IMG/VR virus record: IMGVR_UViG_3300036851_000752
Span: 1-28,944 of that record
Length of the DNA stretch: 28,944 nucleotides
Reading direction: 5' to 3' (one strand)
Source of the DNA: a virus
Shown: positions 6,601 through 13,685 of the stretch, in pieces
How positions within the stretch are numbered: position 1 is the stretch's first letter
Layout of the letters: each line of letters opens with the position of its first letter
Program-made: the position numbers and the translations under genes
Notes under the pieces: model-generated
Seen by the model: only the letters and a program-made list of their open reading frames with translations
Told to the model about the DNA's origin: nothing
Databases searched by the model: none

Positions 6601-8142
6601 ATGTGGTCGATCAGACAGACCGACAACGGGTGGGAGGTCATCGCCGCCGACGGCAGCGTCTTCGCCACCCAGGCCAGCTACCACGAGGCGCTGGCCGTCA
6701 TCGCCACGCAGTTGCAGATCGTGCCGGCGGAGGGGACCGACGACAACCCCGAGGACGGGCTGCTCCCCGAGGTGTGGGAGGACGCGGGCGGCATCGCGTT
6801 CAGCCAGGAGACGGGCGACGGGCGCGACTTCTCGCAGTGCCTGTGGTCGGCGCGCGACCCCGCCACGATGTTCGTGCCGCTCATGCTCCAGACGGAGACG
6901 GAGTACGGGCACTTCGGCGCCCAGCTCGCCGGCTTCGCCGAGGCCGTGGAGGACCTCGGCCAGTCGACCACCCCGCGGGCCAGCGGCCGGTTCTACGACA
7001 GCGCCGTCGGGCGGCAGTTCCGGGACATGCTGCTCGGCGGCCGCTCGTTCACGGTGTCGGTCGACCCCGGCCACATCTCGGCCGTGTGGGAGTGCCTGCT
7101 CGAGGACGAGAACGGCTGGTGCATCGAGGACCGCATCACCTTCCTGGAGTACGAGATCATCGGCATCACCGGCACCCCGTTCGCCGGCTTCGCCGAGGCC
7201 GCCATCCGGCTCCGGGACGGGTCCGAGGGCTCGGACGAGGGCGCCGGCGAGGAGGAGGTGGCCGCCGCGGCCACCGCGACCGCGCTGTCGATCCCCCTGC
7301 GGCCGCCGGCCACGTGGTTCCACGAGCCCGAGCCCGACCTCGGCGACGAGCGCCTGGTCGAGCAGCGCGACGGCTCCTTCGCCTGCCCGCTGACCATCCT
7401 CGACAGCGGCCAGTTCTTCGGGCACCTCGCCCGGTGGGGCCAGCAGCACTCGGGCGACACGCGCTACCGCCCGCCGCAGAGCGCCGCGGCCTACGCCCAC
7501 TGGCACACCGGCGAGGTGGTGTGCGAGGACGGCACGCGCGTGGCGACCGGCACCTTCACCGTCGGCTGCGACCACGCCCTGCGCGGCCTGCGGGCCCGCG
7601 ACGCCGTCGACCACTACGCCCACGCCGGCCTGGCCTGGGGCGACGGCCGCGCCGTCGACGGCGAGTTCGGCCCCTGGGTGTGCGGCGCGCTCCGCCCCGA
7701 CGTCACCGCCGAGCAGCTCCGGGTGCTGCGGGCCTCCACGATGTCGGGCGACTGGCGCCGCGTCGGCGGCCACCTGGAGCTCATCGGAATCCTGGCCGTG
7801 AACCAGGGCGCCTTCGCCATCGCCCGCGAGACGCTGGTGGCCTCGGGCCTGGAGCAGATGCCGGAGGTGCGCACGGGCGGCGCCACCGAGGACGGGGAGC
7901 TGGTCAGCCTCGTCGCGTCCGGCCTGGTGACGCGGTGCCCCGACTGCCAGCGCCGCGCCGTGGAGGACGCCACCCGCCTCAACGGCCACCGGCGCGGGCG
8001 GGCCGCGGCGGCCGGCGGCCTCACGCGGGAGGCCGAGACGATGCTCCGCCAGATCAACAGCACCCTGGGCGTGATCGAGCGCCGGACCCGGCCCCTGGTG
8101 AGCCAGGCCCGGGAGCAGCTCGCCGAGCGCATCCGCGCCTGA
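6601..8142 (+). CDS. capsid maturation protease
   Basis: ATG 6601 follows GCAGGAGGC at a good distance and starts MWSIRQTDNGWEVI; an in-frame ATG at 6574 lies inside the HNH gene and is unlikely. The product is 513 residues. The second half has the hallmarks of actinophage capsid maturation proteases: GHLARWGQQHSG, then DGRAVDGEFGPWVCGALRPDV, and the block LRASTMSGDWRRVGGHLEL with the presumed catalytic Ser, followed by LIGILAVN. Such serine proteases cleave the scaffold region of the capsid protein during prohead maturation. The C-terminal 70 residues form a basic helix probably used to bind the capsid scaffold. Neighbours (portal upstream, capsid downstream) agree. Confidence 0.85.
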   Translation: MWSIRQTDNGWEVIAADGSVFATQASYHEALAVIATQLQIVPAEGTDDNPEDGLLPEVWEDAGGIAFSQETGDGRDFSQCLWSARDPATMFVPLMLQTETEYGHFGAQLAGFAEAVEDLGQSTTPRASGRFYDSAVGRQFRDMLLGGRSFTVSVDPGHISAVWECLLEDENGWCIEDRITFLEYEIIGITGTPFAGFAEAAIRLRDGSEGSDEGAGEEEVAAAATATALSIPLRPPATWFHEPEPDLGDERLVEQRDGSFACPLTILDSGQFFGHLARWGQQHSGDTRYRPPQSAAAYAHWHTGEVVCEDGTRVATGTFTVGCDHALRGLRARDAVDHYAHAGLAWGDGRAVDGEFGPWVCGALRPDVTAEQLRVLRASTMSGDWRRVGGHLELIGILAVNQGAFAIARETLVASGLEQMPEVRTGGATEDGELVSLVASGLVTRCPDCQRRAVEDATRLNGHRRGRAAAAGGLTREAETMLRQINSTLGVIERRTRPLVSQAREQLAERIRA

Positions 8143-8154
8143 CGCCGGCCCCGG

Positions 8155-8430
8155 ATGCCGCGCACAGCCGAGGAACTGCTGGCCGCCCTGGTCGAGGCCA
8201 CCGCCGAGGGCCAGCGGGTCCTGCGCGACCTCCACGCCGGGCGCCGCGACCTGGTGAGGACGATGAAGGAGCAGCGCCAGGCCGCCGCCGACGCGCTCGC
8301 CGAGGCGGTGGAGGCCGCGGCGAAGGAACTGGGCACGGAGGCGGCGGCCGCCATGCGCCGACGCGTCGAGGAGGTCATCGCCGGCATCGAGGCCGACTGG
8401 CGCCGGGCCCTCGGCCTGCCGGCGGCGTGA
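8155..8430 (+). CDS. small coiled-coil protein between protease and capsid
   Basis: ATG 8155 gives 91 residues that are almost entirely helical, with alanine, glutamate and arginine in heptad-like spacing (LLAALVEATAEGQRVLRDL, then AADALAEAVEAAAKEL, then MRRRVEEVIAGIEADW). It sits 12 bases after the protease, with no clear ribosome site, so coupling to the protease is likely. A role as an accessory scaffold or assembly cofactor is suggested by position and coiled-coil character only. Codon bias matches the head genes. It is the last gene before the capsid leader region. Confidence 0.7.
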   Translation: MPRTAEELLAALVEATAEGQRVLRDLHAGRRDLVRTMKEQRQAAADALAEAVEAAAKELGTEAAAAMRRRVEEVIAGIEADWRRALGLPAA

Positions 8431-8456
8431 TCCACGCATCCCCACGGCGCACGCTC

Positions 8457-8462
8457 TACACT
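8457..8462 (+). promoter_or_regulatory. possible -10 box (TACACT) for the capsid transcript
   Basis: TACACT fits TANNNT and ends seven bases before the 62-base repeat at 8470. The probable major tail gene has the same layout (TAGTCT ends six bases before its repeat copy), so the repeat would begin at or next to the transcription start. No clear -35 box. Confidence 0.45.
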
Positions 8463-8469
8463 CCCGGCT

Positions 8470-8531
8470 CGACAGGTCTGAGCGTCCCGCCATAGTCGGG
8501 CCGTCCGCGAGCGCCAAGCGCCTCGCTCCTC
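8470..8531 (+). promoter_or_regulatory. 62-base leader repeat upstream of the major capsid gene
   Basis: Identical over all 62 bases to 17466-17527, upstream of the probable major tail gene, while flanking sequence differs. Two hairpins can be drawn: CCCG 8486-8489 with CGGG 8497-8500 around a seven-base loop, and GCGAG 8507-8511 plus CGC 8512-8514 with GCG 8518-8520 plus CTCGC 8522-8526 around a CAA loop with one bulged C. Both copies lie in noncoding gaps and 35-39 bases before the start codon, so an RNA leader or a protein-binding site is more likely than a coding repeat. Confidence 0.75.
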
Positions 8532-8570
8532 TCGACCACACGACACACACGAGTCCTGTGGAGGGATCAA

Positions 8571-10292
8571 GTGGACGAGCTCCTGGAACTTCTGGCCCAA
8601 GCCGAGCACCTGGCCGACCTCGACGACGACGCCCTGGCCGAGCTGCTGGCGAACCTCCGCCAGCAGGCGGAGGCGGTGCTCGAAGTCGACCCGACCGACG
8701 AGCAGCTCGAGCAGCTCGAGCGGGTGGCGACCGTCGTCTCCGAGATCGAGACGGAGCAGACGTCGAGGGCGGAGGACGCCCAGGCCCGGGCCGAGCGCGC
8801 CCAGGGCCTGCGCGAACGCATCGTCGGCGAGACCGACGAGACCGACGAGGGCGACGGGGGCGACGGCGCAGGCGACGGCGGAGAGGGCGAGCCGGGCGAC
8901 GGCGGAGAGGGCACCGAGACCCAGGAGCCGGAGGGCATCGCCGCCGCCGCCGGCACCACGCCCCCGTCGCGCCCCCGCGTCACGCGTGCGTCCGCCCGCC
9001 GGCCGGCGTCCATGACGCCCCGGCCCCGGTCCACGCGCCACGAGCCCCTGTCGCTGGTGGCCGCGGCGAACCTCGGCAACGTGCAGGCCGGCTCGTCCCT
9101 GAGCGACCCGACCGACCTCGCCCGCGCCTTCATCAGCGCCTACGACCTGGCCCGCGGCTACCGCGGCCCGAGGGTCAAGGTCCCGATCGCCCGCATCGGG
9201 CGGGAGGACCCGGGCGAGCTGTTCGGCGAGGAGCGCACCCTGCGCATGGGCTCGCCCGAGGCCAACACGGCGAAGATCGCCCAGCTCCAGAGCGTCGAGT
9301 CGATCACGGCGTCGGGCGGCCGCTGCGCCCCCTCGGAGGTCCGCTACGACATGCCGACCATCGGCGTCGAGGACCGGCCGGTGCGGGACGACATGATGCT
9401 GCGCGTCGGGGCCGACCGGGGCGGCATCCGCACCTTCCCCGTGCCGATCCTCAGCGACGTCGAGGGCGCCATCGACGTGTGGACCAACGACAACGACATC
9501 GACCCCGGCAGCGACGGGCCGTCGACCAAGCCGTGCCTCGTGCTCACGTGCCCGGACACCGACGAGACCATCGTCGACGCCGTGACGAAGTGCCTGGAGT
9601 TCGGCAACTTCCGGGCCCGCTTCTTCCCGGAGCAGGTCCAGGCGTGGCTCGACCTGGCGGCCGTCTGGCACGCCCGGTTCGCCGAGACCCGCCTGCTGAC
9701 GGCGATCGGCTCGGGCTCCACGCAGGTCACCAGCGGCCAGGTGCTGGGCGCCACGCCCGACGTGCTGGCCACGCTCAACCGGGCAGTCGCCGCGATCAAC
9801 TCGCGCTGGCGGCTCGGCCGGACCGGCGTGCCCCTGCGCTTCGGCGCCCCGGCGTGGCTCCTGGAGCTCATGCGCACGGACATCGCCCGCCAGCTCCCCG
9901 CCGGCACGCCCGACGAGCGCTACGCGGTCGCCGACGCCTCCATCCAGCGGTGGATCGAGCTGACGGGCGTCAACGTCACGTGGTTCCTCGACGGGGAGAG
10001 CGGCCAGATCTTCGGGCCGCAGGGCGACGGGCCCCTCGTGGGCTGGCCGTCCACCGTGGTCACGTACCTCTACCCGGAGGGCTCGTGGCTGTTCCTGGAC
10101 GGCGGCACGCTCGACCTCGGCATCGTGCGGGACTCGACGCTGAACGCCACGAACGACTACCAGATCTTCTCGGAGACGTTCGAGGCGGCGCACTTCCACG
10201 GCATCGAGTCGTACCGGCTCGTTTTGGATCTCTGCCCCGACGGCACCGTCAGCGGAACAGTCGAGATCTCGCCTTGCGACACGGGTAGCTGA
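8571..10292 (+). CDS. major capsid protein with N-terminal scaffold-like domain
   Basis: GTG 8571 after GGAGGG (8561-8566) gives 573 residues. Residues 1-90 form an acidic coiled coil (MDELLELLAQAEHLADL...), residues 90-125 are a Gly/Asp/Glu-rich linker, and residues 130-155 a basic stretch. This resembles a delta-type scaffold domain that the protease at 6601 would remove. The remainder is an HK97-type capsid body of about 410 residues, with the characters expected of actinophage capsids: a long spine-like segment around EQVQAWLDLAAVWHARF, a LRFGAPAWLLELMRTDIA region and a C-terminal FSETFEAAHFHGIESYRL. The last 24 codons from 10221 become AT-richer (GTT, TTG, GAT, GGA, ACA, CCT, GGT) just before the next HNH gene. 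Confidence 0.9.
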   Translation: MDELLELLAQAEHLADLDDDALAELLANLRQQAEAVLEVDPTDEQLEQLERVATVVSEIETEQTSRAEDAQARAERAQGLRERIVGETDETDEGDGGDGAGDGGEGEPGDGGEGTETQEPEGIAAAAGTTPPSRPRVTRASARRPASMTPRPRSTRHEPLSLVAAANLGNVQAGSSLSDPTDLARAFISAYDLARGYRGPRVKVPIARIGREDPGELFGEERTLRMGSPEANTAKIAQLQSVESITASGGRCAPSEVRYDMPTIGVEDRPVRDDMMLRVGADRGGIRTFPVPILSDVEGAIDVWTNDNDIDPGSDGPSTKPCLVLTCPDTDETIVDAVTKCLEFGNFRARFFPEQVQAWLDLAAVWHARFAETRLLTAIGSGSTQVTSGQVLGATPDVLATLNRAVAAINSRWRLGRTGVPLRFGAPAWLLELMRTDIARQLPAGTPDERYAVADASIQRWIELTGVNVTWFLDGESGQIFGPQGDGPLVGWPSTVVTYLYPEGSWLFLDGGTLDLGIVRDSTLNATNDYQIFSETFEAAHFHGIESYRLVLDLCPDGTVSGTVEISPCDTGS

Positions 10293-10331
10293 CCGGTGGT
10301 GGCCCTTGCGGAGCAGGTGCACGATGCTGGG

Positions 10332-11003
10332 ATGGCCCAGCGCACCTGCTCCGCGTGTGGCGACCGCATGCCCTCGGAGTCGTTCTCGCCGGGAGCCACG
10401 CAGTGCCGCCCATGCAGGAACGAGCGCAACCGCCGCCGCTACCCGGCCGACCGTGAAGCACTGCGGCTGGTAGGGACCAGCACCTGCAACACCTGCGGTA
10501 AGACCAAGCCGGCTGATGACTTCGTCGCGAGCAAGCGGACGCGGTGCAAGACATGCCACAAGCTGGCGCAGAAGGGGCGCTACCACGCGGGGGACAAGGC
10601 TCTTGCCAACGCCAAAGCGAAGGCATGGGCCAACGCCAACCGAGAGAAGCGCCGGGAGAGTGCCGCGGCCTACAACAGACGAAGGCGAGTGCTCGATCCC
10701 ACATGGGCGCGTAGCCATGACCAGCGCAACAACACGGCCCGTCATGCCCGAATTAGCGGCGCAGAGCGGTGCCTCATCACTGACCGGGACTTGGCCCGCC
10801 TCCGTGACCGCCAGCGCGGCTGCTGCGCGTACTGCGACGCCCTCGCTCCGTTGACTGTCGAGCACGTCGTCCCTCTCGTCCGCGGGGGCCGGCACAGCAT
10901 CGGCAACATCGTGCTGGCGTGCGGCCGCTGCAATAGCAGCAAGGGTCGCCGGCTACTCGTCGAGTGGCGTGCCTGGCAGGCCCAATCCGTAGGAGGCCGG
11001 TGA
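10332..11003 (+). CDS. HNH endonuclease with two N-terminal zinc ribbons
   Basis: A 223-residue protein from ATG 10332; GTG 10296 or GTG 10317 are possible earlier starts, the latter with GGAG upstream. Two CxxC...CxxC modules follow each other: CSACGDRMPSESF...CRPC and CNTCGKTKPADDF...CKTC. A basic helical linker with KAKAWANANREKRRES precedes the C-terminal HNH domain CAYCDALAPLTVEHVVPL, RGGRHSIGNIVLACGRCN, SSKGRR. All HNH residues (EH, N of GNIV, and the second Cys pair) are present, so it should be an active nuclease. It sits between capsid and the next virion gene and belongs to a different HNH type from its neighbours. AGGAGG near its end serves the next gene. Confidence 0.85.
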   Translation: MAQRTCSACGDRMPSESFSPGATQCRPCRNERNRRRYPADREALRLVGTSTCNTCGKTKPADDFVASKRTRCKTCHKLAQKGRYHAGDKALANAKAKAWANANREKRRESAAAYNRRRRVLDPTWARSHDQRNNTARHARISGAERCLITDRDLARLRDRQRGCCAYCDALAPLTVEHVVPLVRGGRHSIGNIVLACGRCNSSKGRRLLVEWRAWQAQSVGGR

Positions 11004-11854
11004 TGGCAAGTAGGGAAGGCGTCAGGGCGCCCATCCCCCGCGAGGCCGCGCTCAGCCTCGTCAACGCGATGGCCCCGCTGGACCCGGCCGCGGCCGGCCG
11101 GTGGGAGCTCGGGTTCTCCTTCCAGCCCGAGGCCTGCGGCGACGCGGACGTCGCCGACCCGTGCAACACCACGGCGTTCCAGTTCTCCGACCGCCCGGCC
11201 ATCGTCGAGGGGGAGCCCTTCGCCGTGCGCGCCGGCGACCGGTGCTCCAGCCTCGGCTTCCCGGCCGAGGACTACCAGGGACGGGCCGAGCGCCTGCTGC
11301 TGCGGTGCCAGTCCAAGCAGATCAGCCGGGAGCTGTGGGAGGGGACGCTGGCGCAGGCGGCGGGCTGGCCCAACCTGTTCCTGGCCGACTCTGGCGCCGA
11401 CACGGTGACCACCGGGCCCTCGGGCCTCATCGACTCGCTGGCCTGCCTGGAGCAGGCCCTGGCCGACTGCGCGTGCGGCGAGCGCGGCGTGATCCATGCC
11501 ACGCGCCAGGTCGTGACGCACTGGGCCGCCCTGGGCAACAGCGTGCTCCGGCGCGAGGGCGGCCTGCTGCTGACGGCGCACGACACCATCGTCGTCAGCG
11601 ACGCCGGCTACACCGGCACCGGGCCCGAGGGCCAGGCCGCGGGCGACAGCGTGTGGGCCTACGCCACGGGCCCGATCCAGGTCCGGGTCTCGGCGATCGA
11701 GGTCATCCCCGAGTCCCTGTCCGACGCGATCGACCGGGAGACGAACACCGTCGAGTTCGTCGCCCAGCGCCTGGCGTCCGCGACCTGGGACGGCTGCTGT
11801 AGATTTGCAGCAGAAGTAGACCTAGCGGCGTGTGCTATCGGGGGGGCTTCCTGA
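11003..11854 (+). CDS. virion structural protein, capsid-associated
   Basis: ATG 11003 after AGGAGG (10991-10996) gives 283 residues. The central and C-terminal parts, including GVIHATRQVVTHWAALG, DTIVVSDAGYTGTGPEG and VWAYATGPIQVRVSAIEV, resemble a protein I recognise as regularly following the capsid gene in actinophages; the exact role (decoration, minor capsid or head completion) is uncertain. The last 19 codons from 11795 (TGT AGA TTT GCA GCA GAA GTA ...) are strongly AT-rich compared with the rest. They duplicate, at protein level, a GC-rich remnant at 12236-12283 downstream of the inserted HNH gene. The stop overlaps the HNH start in TGATG. Confidence 0.75.
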   Translation: MASREGVRAPIPREAALSLVNAMAPLDPAAAGRWELGFSFQPEACGDADVADPCNTTAFQFSDRPAIVEGEPFAVRAGDRCSSLGFPAEDYQGRAERLLLRCQSKQISRELWEGTLAQAAGWPNLFLADSGADTVTTGPSGLIDSLACLEQALADCACGERGVIHATRQVVTHWAALGNSVLRREGGLLLTAHDTIVVSDAGYTGTGPEGQAAGDSVWAYATGPIQVRVSAIEVIPESLSDAIDRETNTVEFVAQRLASATWDGCCRFAAEVDLAACAIGGAS

Positions 11855-12283
11855 TGCTTCATCGGTGGGAAGGAAAGTTCATTCGCCTTGCCGATGATGA
11901 ATGTTGGCTTTGGAAGGATGCGCCCAGCAGCGAGGGATACGGTCGGTTTCACGTCGATGGCCGACAGGTCTATGCCCATCGCCTCGCCTACGAGCTGCTC
12001 GTCGGCCCGATCCCGACAGCCCTTGAGCTCGACCACCTTTGCCGGGTGCCGGCTCTGCGTCAACCCGGCACATCTGGAACCTGTGACCCGTGCCGAGAAC
12101 ACTCGACGAGGGGCCGTGGCTCGGACGGCCTTCTGTCCCCGAGGTCATGAGTTCACGCCTGAGAACACGCGGCTCACGCCGATCGGGCATCGCCGTTGTC
12201 GAACCTGCCATCGAGAGGCCGAGAGGCGCAGGCAGTGCCACTTCGCCGCCGAGGTGGACCTGACCGCCTGCGGGGCGAGCTAG
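11854..12283 (+). pseudogene. HNH endonuclease gene broken by a one-base insertion
   Basis: ATG 11854 overlaps the previous stop and is preceded by GGGGGG. The first 66 or so codons encode the HNH N-terminus (DDECWLWKDA, YGRFHVDG, HRLAYELLVGPI, LELDHLCRVPA). The frame then runs into unrelated sequence, while CVNPAHLEPVTRAENTRRG, CPRGHEFTPENT and CRTCHREAERRR continue in the next frame. Alignment with the intact gene at 26672 (75 of 77 bases identical from 11977 to 12053) places one extra base at about 12054. The second half has no stop of its own and reads in frame into the host-gene remnant, ending at 12283. It may be a pseudogene, a sequencing error or, less likely, a programmed shift. Confidence 0.8.
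12236..12283 (+). pseudogene. remnant 3' end of the virion gene displaced by the HNH insertion
   Basis: Sixteen codons including the stop, reading CHFAAEVDLTACGAS, all G/C-ending in the style of the structural genes. The virion gene upstream now ends CRFAAEVDLAACAIGGAS in different, AT-rich codons. The remnant keeps the original spacing to the next gene at 12293. Confidence 0.8.
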
Positions 12284-12292
12284 AGGAGGATC

Positions 12293-12529
12293 ATGCCCGA
12301 CGAGACGACACAACGGCCCCTGCGGGGTTGCGACGTGTGCGGCCGGGTCGACGACCACCCCCGCCACGTCCAGGTCGGTGGCACCGCCGGGCCGGTCATC
12401 CGCCATCATGACTGCTGCGCCTCGCGCGGTTGTCCCACGTGCACCCAGACCGAGGCCGAGAACGCTGGCCGGCGGGGCCAGGACCTAATCGACCACCTGG
12501 CTGCGACCAGGGAGGCCTCCGATGGCTGA
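12293..12529 (+). CDS. small cysteine/histidine-rich protein
   Basis: ATG 12293 with GAGGAGG just upstream gives 78 residues. The sequence has CDVCGRVDDHPRHVQVGG near the start and then HHDCCASRGCPTCTQTEAEN, so up to seven cysteines and several histidines are arranged as in a small zinc-binding protein. The C-terminal helix is GRRGQDLIDHLAATRE. Similar CxxC...H...CC proteins sit among the structural genes of other actinophages, without known function. The end overlaps the next gene start by eight bases, which points to coupled translation. Before the HNH insertion it would have followed the virion gene directly. Confidence 0.75.
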   Translation: MPDETTQRPLRGCDVCGRVDDHPRHVQVGGTAGPVIRHHDCCASRGCPTCTQTEAENAGRRGQDLIDHLAATREASDG

Positions 12530-12890
12530 GGGATGGGGCCCCTCGGGGGCGGGGACCGCGCTCGACGCGCTCACTGCCGCCTACCAGTGGGTCAAGCTCC
12601 ACATCGGCGCGCCCGGCGCCTCGGGCACCGCGAACCCGGCGACGGAGACCACCCGCAAGCAGGCGGCCTTCAACGCCACCGGCACCGACGGGATCGTCGA
12701 GACCTCGGGCGCGCTCACCTGGACGAACATCGCCGGCTCTGAGGACGCCACACACTTCACTGTGTGGACAGCAGCAGCGGCCGGTAACTTCGGCTTCTCC
12801 GGGACGATCACGGCCAACGCCTACACGGCGGGGGACACCTTGACAATCTCGGCTGGTGCACTTTCAGCCAGCGTGACATTAGCCTCGTGA
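12522..12890 (+). CDS. tail-fibre-like virion protein
   Basis: ATG 12522 gives 122 residues. The pattern YQWVKLHIGAPGASGTANPA, TTRKQAAFNA, ALTWTNIAGSEDATHFTVW and NFGFSGTITANAYTAGDTL is one I recognise as a widespread small actinophage protein, usually annotated as tail fibre or minor tail protein and probably beta-rich. The last 18 codons (12837-12890) are recoded: ACC TTG ACA ATC ... GGT GCA CTT TCA ... ACA TTA, in contrast to the rest. A GC-rich copy encoding nearly the same residues lies at 13632-13685, beyond the HNH gene. So the present 3' end appears to have been supplied by the inserted element. Confidence 0.75.
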   Translation: MAEGWGPSGAGTALDALTAAYQWVKLHIGAPGASGTANPATETTRKQAAFNATGTDGIVETSGALTWTNIAGSEDATHFTVWTAAAAGNFGFSGTITANAYTAGDTLTISAGALSASVTLAS

Positions 12891-12901
12891 TGCCTGCATT
12901 T

Positions 12902-12920
12902 GCCGTGATAGTCTCACGGC
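12902..12920 (+). promoter_or_regulatory. inverted repeat enclosing a -10-like box before an HNH gene
   Basis: GCCGTGA (12902-12908) and TCACGGC (12914-12920) are perfect seven-base complements around TAGTC. TAGTCT (12909-12914) fits TANNNT and lies six bases before the ATG at 12921, so the HNH gene may have its own leaderless promoter. The palindrome could be an operator for the HNH protein's own helix-turn-helix domains; this is inference. Confidence 0.5.
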
Positions 12921-13622
12921 ATGAGCGAGATCGTTGACCTCTACATGCAGGGCGTGACTGTCACCGACATCTGCGAGCATGTTGGCCGGTCGAAGACACA
13001 GGTCCATCGCGTACTTCGAGCCGCAGGGGTTCCTCGTCGGCGCCAACCGCACCCACGCCCTTCGGGGGCGACCGCTGCGGAAATCGTCGCGATGTACCTG
13101 GATGGTCACTCCCTGGACGCGATAGGTAGGAGATTCGACGTCAGCGGCGGCACCATCCGCAATGTCCTCATCGAGCAAGGCATCGACCGTCGCGACCCCT
13201 GGGCTGAGATGGTTGTGCCCACCGAATTGCGTTCCCAGATCATCGAACTGCGGGCCGGTGGAGCGAAGATCGCTGACATCGCTCGGGATGTCCACCTCAA
13301 CTACCGGACGGTGTCAAGAGTCCTGAGCAACGCAGGCGGAATGAACAAGAAGCATCGAAAGCCGCGCCTGTTCGAGCGCAAGAGCGGCTATTGGCGGGCT
13401 CTGGCTGATGATGGACGGTACGTTCTTGAGCACCGCCTCGTCATGGAGCGTCACCTCGGCCGGCCACTGCGCTCCGATGAGACGGTGCACCACATCAACG
13501 GCGACAAGGCCGACAATCGTCTGGAGAACTTGCAGCTGCGCCACGGCAAGCACGGCAAGGGCACAGTGCTGCAATGTGTCGCCTGCGGGTCCCACAACAT
13601 CAAGGCGGTGTCTTTGTCATGA
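12921..13622 (+). CDS. HNH endonuclease with N-terminal helix-turn-helix repeats
   Basis: ATG 12921 gives 233 residues. Three similar helix-turn-helix segments occur in the first 140 residues: [40 protein letters not shown] and [20 protein letters not shown]. An HNH_3-type nuclease domain follows: [36 protein letters not shown], with the HH and N...N catalytic pattern intact, and a closing CVACGSHNI zinc-like end. This modular build differs from the short HNH genes elsewhere in the window. It lies 30 bases after the tail-fibre-like gene and is followed six bases later by that gene's original 3' end. A hairpin overlaps its presumed promoter. Confidence 0.88.
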   Translation: MSEIVDLYMQGVTVTDICEHVGRSKTQVHRVLRAAGVPRRRQPHPRPSGATAAEIVAMYLDGHSLDAIGRRFDVSGGTIRNVLIEQGIDRRDPWAEMVVPTELRSQIIELRAGGAKIADIARDVHLNYRTVSRVLSNAGGMNKKHRKPRLFERKSGYWRALADDGRYVLEHRLVMERHLGRPLRSDETVHHINGDKADNRLENLQLRHGKHGKGTVLQCVACGSHNIKAVSLS

Positions 13623-13628
13623 GTCCCT

Positions 13629-13685
13629 TACACCCTGACCATCGCGGCGGGGGCGCTGACAGCGTCGGTGACGCTGGCTTCGTGA
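13629..13685 (+). pseudogene. remnant 3' end of the tail-fibre-like gene
   Basis: Nineteen codons including the stop, YTLTIAAGALTASVTLAS, with G/C-ending codons. The intact gene upstream ends TLTI-S-AGAL-S-ASVTLAS. Fifteen of 17 aligned residues agree although 15 of 54 bases differ. The stop overlaps the next gene in GTGA, the original gene junction. Confidence 0.85.

Noticed and set aside
8470-8531. The 62-base repeat as an attachment site or insertion-sequence end
   Set aside because: There is no integrase or transposase between or beside the copies, the copies are in direct orientation upstream of two start codons, and the intervening DNA is core virion genes; a leader or regulatory role fits better.
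11854-12283. Programmed frameshift in the HNH gene
   Set aside because: The intact near-identical copy at 26672 encodes the same region in one frame, so a one-base insertion or sequencing error is simpler.
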